In this document: piece after piece, positions 33,874 through 41,657 of the stretch
Position numbering within the stretch: the stretch's first letter is position 1
Layout: the number at the start of each line of letters is the position of its first letter
Source: Occallatibacter gabretensis
Lineage (GTDB): Bacteria; Acidobacteriota; Terriglobia; Terriglobales; Acidobacteriaceae
Direction: 5' to 3'
Length of the DNA: 64,000 nucleotides
Assembly (NCBI RefSeq): GCF_001449115.1
Contig: NZ_LAIJ01000012.1
Location: 62,001-126,000 of the forward strand
Position numbers and translations under genes: made by a program
The notes under the pieces: generated by a model
The model's database searches: none
What the model saw: only the letters and a program-made list of their open reading frames with translations
Told to the model about the DNA's origin: nothing

Positions 33874-34881
33874 TCAAATCAACTCCATCCCCCACAAATC
33901 ATGCAGATGCACCACGCCTTCCACACGCCCAGCATCATCCACCACAACCAGCGAAGTAATCTTCCGCTCTTCCATAATCGCCAGCGCGCGCGCCGCCAGC
34001 TCCTCCGCCGCAATCGTCGCCGGTTGCTCATGCATCGCCTCGCCCGCCGTCCTGCTCAGCGCCGCGCCGCCCTCGCGCTCCAGCAGCCGTCGCAGATCGC
34101 CATCACTGATCACGCCCCGCAGCTTCCCATTCTCCTGCACGGTCGCAATCCCCAGCTTCTTCGATGACATCTCGTAAATCACATCCGTCATCGGCGTCCC
34201 CGGCGTCACCACCGGCACCGCATCGCCCGCATGCATCAACTCGCGAACCTTTGCCAGCTTCTTGCCCAGCTTGCCGCCGGGATGCAGATCGGCAAAATCC
34301 TCCGGCTTGAATCCCTTCCGCAAGCTCACCGCAATCGCCAGCGCGTCTCCCAGCGCCAACATTGCCGTCGTGCTGGCCGTCGGTGCCAGGTTCATCCCAC
34401 ATGCCTCGCGCTCCACACCACAGTCCAGCGCCACATCGCTCGCCTCGGCCAGCGTCGAGCCCAGATCGCAGCAAAAGCTCACCAGCGCATCGCCTTTCCG
34501 CTTCAGCACCGGCAGCAGCCGCAGAATCTCCTCTGTCTCGCCGCTCGCGGAGAGCGCAATCACCACATCCCCCGCCATCAGAACGCCCAGGTCTCCATGC
34601 ACCGCCTCTGCCGGATGTAGAAACAGCGCCGGCGATCCCGTCGAGCTGAGCGTCGCCGCGATCTTCTGCGCAATAATCCCGCTCTTGCCCATGCCGGTCA
34701 CCACAACACGCCCATTCGCCGTCCCGCAGCGCAAAACCAGCTCCACTGCCCGTGAAAACGGCTCAGCCATGAGCCCATCCAGGCGCTCCGCAAGCGCCGT
34801 CAGCGCCGCCGCCTCCGTCCGCACCAGATCAGCAGGTGTCATTCGCTCGTCCGCACGATCCTTGTCATTCTTTTGTCGCAT
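33874..34881 (-). CDS. kdsD: Arabinose-5-phosphate isomerase (KdsD/KpsF family)
   Basis: The 335-residue cytosolic enzyme interconverts ribulose-5-phosphate and arabinose-5-phosphate for KDO and LPS synthesis. The SIS domain carries VVVTGMGKSGIIAQKIAATLSSTG, FLHPAEAVHGDLG, IALSASGETEEI and the MNLAPTASTTAMLALGDALA segment typical of the family, followed by FADLHPGGKLG and two CBS domains (about 205-335) with GTPMTDVIYEMS and IMEERKITSLVVVD. The start is ATG 34881, or 34842 if the Lys/Asp-rich leader is not used. It is transcribed divergently from the TlpA-like gene across an 80 bp gap that must contain both promoters. Confidence 0.93.
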   Translation of the reverse strand: MRQKNDKDRADERMTPADLVRTEAAALTALAERLDGLMAEPFSRAVELVLRCGTANGRVVVTGMGKSGIIAQKIAATLSSTGSPALFLHPAEAVHGDLGVLMAGDVVIALSASGETEEILRLLPVLKRKGDALVSFCCDLGSTLAEASDVALDCGVEREACGMNLAPTASTTAMLALGDALAIAVSLRKGFKPEDFADLHPGGKLGKKLAKVRELMHAGDAVPVVTPGTPMTDVIYEMSSKKLGIATVQENGKLRGVISDGDLRRLLEREGGAALSRTAGEAMHEQPATIAAEELAARALAIMEERKITSLVVVDDAGRVEGVVHLHDLWGMELI

Positions 34882-34959
34882 CGGTTATCCATTCTACCGT
34901 TCCCAATCTCCCGCACCTTACAATGGAATAGAGGGATCAACCCCGCGAGGTTCAATCGA

Positions 34960-35607
34960 GTGAAACGCAACACAATCGTCCTCGGCATCACGCTCTTCGT
35001 CTTCGCCGGCTTTGCCTGGGCAGGCTGGGCCAACTTCGAGTACCGCCGTCAGGCCGCGGATAAAGTTATGGCCGCCACCATGCCGCCCGAACTCGTCATC
35101 GGCGGCGACGACGGCCCGCCCTCGCCGCTGCTCAACAAGCCCGCGCCCAAATTCACCCTCCAGGACCTCAACGGCAAAAAAGTCTCGCTCGCTGACTACA
35201 AGGGTAAAGCCGTGCTCATCAACTTCTGGGCCACCTGGTGCGGTCCCTGCAAGCTTGAAACCCCCTGGCTCGTCGAATTGCGCGACCAATACGCGTCCAA
35301 AGGCTTCGAAATCCTCGGCATCTCCTCTGAAGCCGATAACCTCACCGACGACGACAAGGATGCCTGGGCCAAGGACAAAGCCGCCATCAGCAAGTTCGCC
35401 CAGCAGATGCACATGCAATATCCCGTGCTCATCAATGGTGACAGCATCAGCAAGGACTACGGCGGCCTCGACGCGATGCCCTCATCCTTCTACGTCGATC
35501 GCAACGGCATCATCGTCGCCACGCAGACCGGCATCGTCTCCAAGGACGAAATCGAAGGCAAGATTAAGAAGGCTCTCGCAGACACTACAGCTCAGGCAGG
35601 GAAGTAA
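34960..35607 (+). CDS. TlpA/ResA-like membrane-anchored thiol-disulfide oxidoreductase
   Basis: This thioredoxin-fold protein of about 215 residues is anchored in the inner membrane by an N-terminal helix (NTIVLGITLFVFAGFAWAGW) and faces the periplasm. The AhpC/TSA-like domain begins at APKFTLQDLNGKKVSL, with the active-site WCGPC giving C94 and C97. The cis-Pro region is AMPSSFYVDRNG. A GTG start at 34960 is chosen since a GAGG lies nine bases upstream and the membrane helix then begins at residue 5; the in-frame ATG at 34873 would add an unlikely leader. The stop overlaps the next start (TAATG), so it is translationally coupled to a DsbD-alpha-like partner. It probably reduces periplasmic disulfides, for example during cytochrome c maturation. 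Confidence 0.92.
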   Translation: MKRNTIVLGITLFVFAGFAWAGWANFEYRRQAADKVMAATMPPELVIGGDDGPPSPLLNKPAPKFTLQDLNGKKVSLADYKGKAVLINFWATWCGPCKLETPWLVELRDQYASKGFEILGISSEADNLTDDDKDAWAKDKAAISKFAQQMHMQYPVLINGDSISKDYGGLDAMPSSFYVDRNGIIVATQTGIVSKDEIEGKIKKALADTTAQAGK

Positions 35608-36122
35608 TGTTGCTCACACGGCGCGCATGGCTTGGGGTACTTTGCACCGCAGCCGTCTTCGGCACAGCGGCACAATCCCCCAGCCAGTCTGTTCAGCTCG
35701 ACAAACCTGAACGCCTTCCACTCAAGCAGGAACCCGTTCAGTACCTCTATCCTGAGCAGATTACCGCTCACGCAGGCAAGTCCACAGCGGTTGTGCTTCA
35801 CTTCCGTGTCGCACCCGGCCTGCACGTTAACTCGCACTCACCCAAAGACGAATCTCTCATCCCAACCGCGCTTAGCATTCCCGCGGAATCCGGCGTCAAA
35901 CTGGACGCCGCGACTTACCCGCAGGGAACCGACTTCACGCTTCCCGCAGAGCCTCAAAGCAAACTCAGCGTCTACACAGGCGACTTCGCCATCCAGGCCC
36001 GCATCACCGCAGCTCCGGGTGATCACCTCGTCGAAGCAAAGCTTCGCTATCAGGCCTGCGACCAGCAGCAATGCATGCCGCCCAAAACGGCAACCGTCGC
36101 TATCGATGTGATCGGTAAGTAG
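35607..36122 (+). CDS. Stand-alone DsbD N-terminal (alpha) domain-like protein
   Basis: The 171-residue exported protein starts with a signal-like segment (LLTRRAWLGVLCTAAVFGTAAQ) and then an immunoglobulin-like domain matching the periplasmic alpha domain of DsbD. The redox pair is C151 and C156 in YQACDQQQCMPPKT, exactly the ACDxxxCxPP motif that exchanges electrons in DsbD. The membrane (beta) and C-terminal (gamma) parts of DsbD are absent. It overlaps the upstream TlpA-like gene by one base, which strongly suggests the two proteins work as redox partners: the TlpA-like protein could play the gamma-domain role. The electron source across the membrane is not in the window. Confidence 0.83.
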   Translation: MLLTRRAWLGVLCTAAVFGTAAQSPSQSVQLDKPERLPLKQEPVQYLYPEQITAHAGKSTAVVLHFRVAPGLHVNSHSPKDESLIPTALSIPAESGVKLDAATYPQGTDFTLPAEPQSKLSVYTGDFAIQARITAAPGDHLVEAKLRYQACDQQQCMPPKTATVAIDVIGK

Positions 36123-36149
36123 TAGACGGCGCGCACTGCCTACGCTTCG

Positions 36150-37811
36150 CTACTGCTTCTCCCACATCGACTTCATTTCATACACATCCAACTGCTTTAA
36201 TTTGCCTGCACTCAGCCCCAATGCATGGCTTCCCGTGTTCGCTGAAAGATCCGCCAGAATATAGCGCTCGCCGCCATCGACAAACACCTCTGCCACTCCT
36301 CGGTCGATCAATACTTCCACCGCCGCCTGTCCCCCACGCGTATCTTTCGCCGCAATGGTCGTCAGTAGCTGATCGCCATACGTAATCTTCAGTGGCTCGT
36401 CTTCTTTCAGTTGCGCGTTGAACTTCACATGAAGTGGCTTGCGTGCAAATGCCGCCAACTGCCGGTTTGCCGCATCCGCGCTCACATCTTTCCATTGGTG
36501 CTGCGCCCCATGCAGCAGCGCAATCTCCTTCACAGGCGAAGCAAGCAGCCTCACTCCTGCGCTTGTCGTCGCCAGCCGGAATTCAGTCGGAAAAAGCATC
36601 ATCTGCGTAAACGGCATATCTTGGGCATCTATCCGTCCCCAGCCCATCTGCACGCGCCTGCCGTCCGGCATATTGACAAATGACTCCGCCGCATACAGCA
36701 CGTCATCTCCATGCTGGTTCTTTCCCTCGGCATATCGCAGCATCGGTGTTTCAGGCGTAAATTTCTCACCGTCAAAACTGCCAATCATATAATTCGCTGA
36801 AGCCCCATGCAGAACCCATTTCCTGTGCTCTGAATTTCCATCAACAGGAAGCTCAAACAGATCGGGACATTCATGAAATCCAGCCACATGACTGGTCCGT
36901 GTCCATTTTTTCAGGTCCATGGAGCGGAAGAACGACATCCCGTCCTTCTCGAACAGCACCATCACCCAGTGCTTACCGGGCTCATACCAAAAGACCTTGG
37001 GATCACGCGTATCCTTCGAGCCAACCTCGGCACCCGTGTCCAGCACCGGGTTCCCCACATAACGTTGGAAGCTTGCGCCACCGTCCGTACTGTAAGCAAT
37101 ACACTGCACCTGCTTATGTGTTGTGCGGTCAAAGGCCGTATAAAAAATCACCAGTGCATCCTTACCAAAGCCCGCAACATTCTCGTGATCAACCAAGCTT
37201 GTTCCGGACCACACCGCACCGAGTTTGTCCGGCAGCAGCGCGGTTGGCATCTCGTGCCAGTGCACCAGGTCGCTGCTCACCGCATAGTCCCACTGCATAA
37301 ATCCAAAGTCAGTCTTCGTTCCATACGGAAACGACTGCCAGAATAACCGGTACTTCCCGTTGTAATAAATCGGCCCATTAGCGTCGTTGTTCCACCCGCT
37401 CTTCACGGTGAAATGGAACGCCGGCCGGCCACTCTCTTTGTATAGCTGTGCCGCATCATGCACTTCGTCTGCCTGGTAAATCCGCTTCAACACGGCTTGC
37501 GTCACCGGCCCGGAAAGAGTAACCGTCTGGCCTTTAAGCTCGCTCACATCGATAGAAACCCAGTAGTCGATTTTCTCGTCGGCCAATTGCAGCGGAAACT
37601 CGCGTTCCACTCTTCCATCCAGCGCAATTTGAAAAGGCCGCGCTTCCGCACCGCGGTTGATGGGTACATTCAGCAGTCTGTGCGTAATGTGCAGCGTCTC
37701 GCTGCTCTGTCCCTGGGCTATGAGCGTCCGGTTCCACAATCCGGCTGCCAAAAGCCCTGTAAAGAGCGCACATCGCAAAAGGTTCTTCACCTTGCGGATC
37801 ATTCCAGGCAT
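36150..37811 (-). CDS. Glycoside hydrolase family 32 (beta-fructosidase/levanase type)
   Basis: The secreted enzyme of about 553 residues hydrolyses terminal beta-fructosides such as sucrose, inulin or levan. The catalytic nucleophile lies in SGWNNDANGP (D143), the transition-state stabiliser in the RDP motif (D270), and the acid/base Glu in HECPDL (E314), so the GH32 triad is intact. An N-terminal signal or anchor (KVKNLLRCALFTGLLAAGLW) and an extra beta domain of about 90 residues precede the five-bladed propeller. A C-terminal beta-sandwich ends near GLSAGKLKQLDVYEM. The frame opens at 37904; ATG 37811 is preferred as GGGAG lies eight bases upstream. Levanase is the likeliest role; substrate choice is inferred only by family. 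Confidence 0.9.
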   Translation of the reverse strand: MPGMIRKVKNLLRCALFTGLLAAGLWNRTLIAQGQSSETLHITHRLLNVPINRGAEARPFQIALDGRVEREFPLQLADEKIDYWVSIDVSELKGQTVTLSGPVTQAVLKRIYQADEVHDAAQLYKESGRPAFHFTVKSGWNNDANGPIYYNGKYRLFWQSFPYGTKTDFGFMQWDYAVSSDLVHWHEMPTALLPDKLGAVWSGTSLVDHENVAGFGKDALVIFYTAFDRTTHKQVQCIAYSTDGGASFQRYVGNPVLDTGAEVGSKDTRDPKVFWYEPGKHWVMVLFEKDGMSFFRSMDLKKWTRTSHVAGFHECPDLFELPVDGNSEHRKWVLHGASANYMIGSFDGEKFTPETPMLRYAEGKNQHGDDVLYAAESFVNMPDGRRVQMGWGRIDAQDMPFTQMMLFPTEFRLATTSAGVRLLASPVKEIALLHGAQHQWKDVSADAANRQLAAFARKPLHVKFNAQLKEDEPLKITYGDQLLTTIAAKDTRGGQAAVEVLIDRGVAEVFVDGGERYILADLSANTGSHALGLSAGKLKQLDVYEMKSMWEKQ

Positions 37812-37907
37812 ATCTTTGACTCCCAAAAACATCGTGTCCAATGTACACGCTGCATTCAGGCGCATGCCCTTGTCAATTGGAGAGCGCGGAGCCTGGCCCA
37901 TCAAGGG

Positions 37908-39365
37908 TTATGCTAATTTTGCGGCCAGCCGCGCAACCACCCGCTGCTGCCCCAGCGCAATCATCACAGCAAACAAGCTCGGAGCCACACCCTGCCCGGT
38001 CAGCACCACGCGCGCTCCATTGATTAGCACGCCAGCCTTCAGGCCCTTTTCCTCGGCAAAACCGCGCAGCACAGCCTCGGTTGAAGCCTCAGTAAACTCC
38101 GTCACCGCAGCATACCTCGCGCTCAATTCCTTCAGCAGCACCGGCACATCGCTCGTCAAAAACTTCGCCGCAGCCGCTGGATCAATCTCAAACTCATCCG
38201 AAAAATACGCCCGAAACGCAATCGCAAAATCTTTAAGGTTCCGCGCCCGCGGTTTCAGTAGCTCAATCGCCTGATGAATCTCCGTTTCACTCCGCGTCGG
38301 CGTAAACTCCGCCTGCTTCCATTCCTCTTCAATCAGCGGCATCAGCAGCTCCGCCGGATACGCGCGAATGTACTCCGTGTTGAACCACGCCAGCTTGTCG
38401 TTATCAAAGACTGCATTCGACTTCGAAATGCCGCCCAGCGAAAACAGCTTTACCAATTCGTCCGACGAAAAGATCTCGCGATCCTTGCCGTCCGCGTCCT
38501 TGACATTCCCAGGAGTCCATCCAAGAAGAGAAAGAAAATTCCGGAACGCCTCAGGCACAATTCCCAACTGCTTGTAGCTGATCACGCTCGTCGCGCCATG
38601 CCGCTTTGAAAGCCTTGTTTTGTCCGGCCCCAGAATCAGCGGCACATGCGCAAACACCGGCAGCTTCGCGCCCAGCGCGCGATACTGCAGCACCTGCTTC
38701 GGCGTATTTGAAATATGATCCGCCCCGCGAATAATATGCGTCAGCCGCATATCAATGTCATCCGCCACCACGCTCAGGTGGTATGTCGGGATTCCATCCG
38801 ATCGCAGCAGCACGAAGTCTTCAATCTCGGCATTGGCAAACTCCACTTTGCCAAAGACCGCATCATCGAAACTTGTAGACCCACCCTCCGGCACCGCAAA
38901 CCGAATCGCCGCCGACTCACCCGCCGCCACACGCCGCTCCGCCTCTTCCTTGGCAATCTTGCGGCACCGCCGGTCATACATCGGCGGCCTGCCCGCAGCC
39001 GTCGCTTGCGCGCGTCGCTGCTCCAGCTCTTCTTTCGTGCAGAAACACGCATACGCATGACCTGCGTCAATGATCTTCTGCGCCGTGGCTTTGTACAAAT
39101 CCAGCCGCTTCGACTGATAGAACGGACCCTCGTCCCAGTTCAGCCCCAGCCAGCGCATCCCCACCAGGATGCCCTCGACCATCTCTTCACTAGATCGTTC
39201 AAAATCCGTATCTTCTATGCGGAGAATCAGCGTCCCGCCCGTATGCCGGGCAAAGAGCCAGTTAAACAATGCGGTGCGCGCCCCGCCGACATGCAGATAG
39301 CCGGTAGGAGAAGGCGCAAATCGTACGCGAACAGGTTTTTCCAGTGAGGGAGTCGAATCAGGCAT
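37908..39365 (-). CDS. gltX: Glutamyl-tRNA synthetase
   Basis: The 485-residue class I synthetase loads glutamate onto tRNA-Glu (and possibly tRNA-Gln). It has the HIGH-type motif in FAPSPTGYLHVGGARTALFNWLFAR, the FERSSEEMVEGI segment, YHLSVVADDIDMRLTHIIRGADHISNTPKQ, and the KMSKS-equivalent DKTRLSKRHG. The C-terminal helical anticodon domain is complete. Length and motif order are normal for the discriminating bacterial form. It lies just upstream (minus strand) of the GH32 gene, but a separate transcript for the latter seems likely. Confidence 0.95.
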   Translation of the reverse strand: MPDSTPSLEKPVRVRFAPSPTGYLHVGGARTALFNWLFARHTGGTLILRIEDTDFERSSEEMVEGILVGMRWLGLNWDEGPFYQSKRLDLYKATAQKIIDAGHAYACFCTKEELEQRRAQATAAGRPPMYDRRCRKIAKEEAERRVAAGESAAIRFAVPEGGSTSFDDAVFGKVEFANAEIEDFVLLRSDGIPTYHLSVVADDIDMRLTHIIRGADHISNTPKQVLQYRALGAKLPVFAHVPLILGPDKTRLSKRHGATSVISYKQLGIVPEAFRNFLSLLGWTPGNVKDADGKDREIFSSDELVKLFSLGGISKSNAVFDNDKLAWFNTEYIRAYPAELLMPLIEEEWKQAEFTPTRSETEIHQAIELLKPRARNLKDFAIAFRAYFSDEFEIDPAAAAKFLTSDVPVLLKELSARYAAVTEFTEASTEAVLRGFAEEKGLKAGVLINGARVVLTGQGVAPSLFAVMIALGQQRVVARLAAKLA

Positions 39366-39403
39366 CGGTCAGAGTTTCCTCTTCGATGCTACCAGCTTAG
39401 GCT

Positions 39404-39642
39404 TTACAGCTGCGGTGGCACATATCCGCCTCGTATTGGAGGTCGCTGCGAAGGCCATTCCGCAAACGCGAGTATAAAAAGCGAAATGATTGTGCCGAAC
39501 GGAATAATGCACAGCGCACAAAGCCAGGGGTAAAGCCGGCCTTCTTATAGATGAACCAGAACGGCACAACATACAAAACCATGAGGAACGAGAACACAAT
39601 GAGGAGCAAAATCAAATGCCAAGGCTGAAAGAAATCGCCCAT
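39404..39642 (-). pseudogene. Small inner-membrane protein gene with a one-base frameshift
   Basis: The frame from ATG 39642 reads MGDFFQPWHLILLLIVFS and continues to FWFIYKKAGF, then turns into basic non-membrane sequence. Changing frame at the CTTTACC around 39531-39534 restores a second hydrophobic helix (YPWLCALCIIPFGTIISLFI) and a Pro-rich end (RPPIRGGYVPPQL), closed by TAA at 39404-39406. One missing base in the T run gives a 79-residue two-helix protein, similar in pattern to small membrane proteins with a KKAGFxPW…IPxxxxxxLxxLAFxxW layout. Either the gene is broken, the sequence has an error, or ribosomes slip here. It lies between ispF and gltX on the same strand. Confidence 0.7.
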
Positions 39643-39684
39643 AAATGCCTCCTTGAAAATGGCCTCGCGCAGCCAGGCTAAGCT

Positions 39685-40302
39685 TTAAGTCAAATCCTCC
39701 GTGTCATACACCGGCTCTATCGTCCGCTTTTTCTGCACACCATGCACGCTCGCCAGCAGATCGTCTACAACGTCCTCAAGCTGCTTCTGGCTCTCAATGA
39801 CAGCGCTCATGCTCCGCAGGCCATCCCCCTCGGAGACCCGCTCCACCAGCGCCACGGCATGACATTGCGCCACATGATCCAGGCCCATCCCCTCGGGCGT
39901 TTTCGCCTTGATGCTCACCTGGTTCATCTCTACGTCCAGCAACTCCGCTACTCGCGCCCGCATATCTCCGGCAATCGGAGAAATCTTCGGCGCGGCCAGC
40001 ACCAGCGTAATGTCCACATTCACAATCCGGTAGCCCGCGTGCGATAGCTCCTCCAGAGCCAGCTGTAGAAAGATCGCCGAGTCCGCGTCCTTCCACCGCG
40101 CGTCGCCCGGCGGGAAAAAGCTCCCGATATCACCAGCGGCCACCGCGCCCAGCAGCGCATCCGTCACCGCGTGCAGCAGCACATCGCCGTCAGAATGCCC
40201 GGCCAGTCCCTCCGAATGCTCCAGCGTCAAGCCGCCAATACGCAGAGGAACACCCGATTTGAATGCATGCGAGTCCCAGCCAAATCCGATCCGTGTGTCC
40301 AT
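39685..40302 (-). CDS. ispF: 2-C-methyl-D-erythritol 2,4-cyclodiphosphate synthase
   Basis: IspF forms the cyclic diphosphate in the MEP isoprenoid pathway. The 205-residue protein has the metal ligands D10 and H12 (GFGWDSHAF) and H44 (VLLHAVTDAL), the GLAGHSDGD loop, GDIGSFFPPGD and the active-site T135/E137 region (KAKTPEGMG). The normal domain ends near residue 156. A polar, helix-prone extension of about 49 residues follows (IESQKQLEDVVDDLLASVHG) and is unusual for the family. The gene lies 61 bp downstream of ispD on the same strand, giving an ispDF operon. Confidence 0.94.
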   Translation of the reverse strand: MDTRIGFGWDSHAFKSGVPLRIGGLTLEHSEGLAGHSDGDVLLHAVTDALLGAVAAGDIGSFFPPGDARWKDADSAIFLQLALEELSHAGYRIVNVDITLVLAAPKISPIAGDMRARVAELLDVEMNQVSIKAKTPEGMGLDHVAQCHAVALVERVSEGDGLRSMSAVIESQKQLEDVVDDLLASVHGVQKKRTIEPVYDTEDLT

Positions 40303-40363
40303 CGTTAGCGCATTCTCCTGAAAGAGCTAGTCCAAAAAGTGGAAGCGCGGGGCGCCTAAGAAG

Positions 40364-41083
40364 TTACACCGCAATGCGGCGTTGACGTAAATAAAACTCC
40401 GCCAGCTCCAGATCCCCCGGCTGCGTAATCTTCAGGTTAACCGGCGATCCGGGAACCACTGCAACCGCGTGCCCCGCGCGTTCCACCACGCTCGCCTCGT
40501 CCGTGCCCACAAAGCCGTCTTCTGTTGCCTCGGCAAAAGCCGCCCGCAGCAGCCCAAAGCGAAATCCCTGCGGCGTCTGCGCCAGAACCACAAACTCCCG
40601 CGGAATCGTCGCGGTCACCAGCGCTCCATGCGCCGTCCGCTCCACTTGCTTGATCGTGTCCACAGCCGGCAAACCCACAATCGCCGCTCCGTGTTTCATT
40701 ACTGCATCAATTGTGCGCTCAATCGTTGCCGCGTCAATCAGCGGACGCACCGCATCATGTACCAGCACAACGTCCTCGTCTGCAGCGGGAATGGCGGCAA
40801 GCGCATTCGCCACGCTCTCCTGCCGGTTGTCGCCGCCCTCAACCACATGCACGCGGCCTTCAAAGCCATACCCGGCCCCATGCTCAGCAATTTGCGCCTC
40901 TACGCGCTCAATCTCCGTCTTGCGCACAGCCACATAGATCGCCGTCACCTGCTTCACAGCCGCAAAGGCGCGCAGCGAATGAATCAGAATCGGCAATCCA
41001 TCCAGCGAAAGAAATTGTTTCGGCTGCGGCCCGGCCATCCGGGTTCCCAGTCCCGCAGCAGGAAGAATCACAAATACCTGCAT
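40364..41083 (-). CDS. ispD: 2-C-methyl-D-erythritol 4-phosphate cytidylyltransferase
   Basis: IspD transfers CMP to methylerythritol phosphate in the MEP pathway. The 239-residue product shows the CTP-binding PAAGLGTRMAGPQPKQFL, the GGDNRQESVANAL motif, VLVHDAVRPLID, FVVLAQTPQGFRFGLL and DEASVVERAG, followed by the terminal NLKITQPGDLELAEFYL. ATG 41083 is chosen over the in-frame 41149 because it starts MQVFVILPAAGLG, the normal position. It is followed by ispF, the enzyme acting two steps later in the same pathway; the intermediate ispE is not in the window. Confidence 0.94.
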   Translation of the reverse strand: MQVFVILPAAGLGTRMAGPQPKQFLSLDGLPILIHSLRAFAAVKQVTAIYVAVRKTEIERVEAQIAEHGAGYGFEGRVHVVEGGDNRQESVANALAAIPAADEDVVLVHDAVRPLIDAATIERTIDAVMKHGAAIVGLPAVDTIKQVERTAHGALVTATIPREFVVLAQTPQGFRFGLLRAAFAEATEDGFVGTDEASVVERAGHAVAVVPGSPVNLKITQPGDLELAEFYLRQRRIAV

Positions 41084-41145
41084 AACTCGCCGAGTATAGC
41101 AGGACTCGCGGTTCACACAGCACGCCTCCGGCAAAGGCTGTAGCT

Positions 41146-41610
41146 TCATTCATTCGCCAGTGTCAACCGCATCTCATTCGTCATCGAAAAACCCAGCGTT
41201 TCATACAGCGGCCTTCCTTCATCAGAAGCATGAAGTGTCACCACACGAATCCCGCGCCGCTTCGCCTCAGCAAGACAAATCTGCACCAGCTCCCGCGCCA
41301 GTCCGCGCTCCCTGTGCGCAGGTTCAACAAACACATTCAGCAGATATCCGCGCACAGTCCCCTCCGGATCCAGCGGATGTGGCGGCCAATCCAGCAGAAA
41401 CATTCCCGCCGAGGCTACAGGCCGTTTCCCATCACTCGTAATCCAGCCCAGGTATCTGCTCTCCAGAATCATGCGCTCCGTCCACGGAATCGAAGCGCTC
41501 TCCACTGTCGCCAGATCCGCCTCATCCGCCGCACCCATAGCGGCAAACATCGCCCTGCGATGTCCCGCAATCAATCGCGCATCTTCTGCATTCGCCATCC
41601 GAATTTCCAT
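41146..41610 (-). CDS. GNAT-family N-acetyltransferase
   Basis: This 154-residue protein is a single GNAT domain. The acetyl-CoA-binding signature is EPAHRERGLARELVQICLAEAKRRG, preceded by the YLLNVFV strand and followed by VTLHASDEGRPLYETLGF, the usual order of motifs A and B. The N-terminal half holds the variable acceptor region (AEDARLIAGHRRAMFAAMG). The acceptor substrate cannot be predicted. It precedes ispD on the same strand with a gap of about 60 bp and is transcribed divergently from tilS. Confidence 0.88.
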   Translation of the reverse strand: MEIRMANAEDARLIAGHRRAMFAAMGAADEADLATVESASIPWTERMILESRYLGWITSDGKRPVASAGMFLLDWPPHPLDPEGTVRGYLLNVFVEPAHRERGLARELVQICLAEAKRRGIRVVTLHASDEGRPLYETLGFSMTNEMRLTLANE

Positions 41611-41657
41611 CCTCGCAGTATACGAAGACGCTGGCTTCCACGCCGTATCATCGTCTC

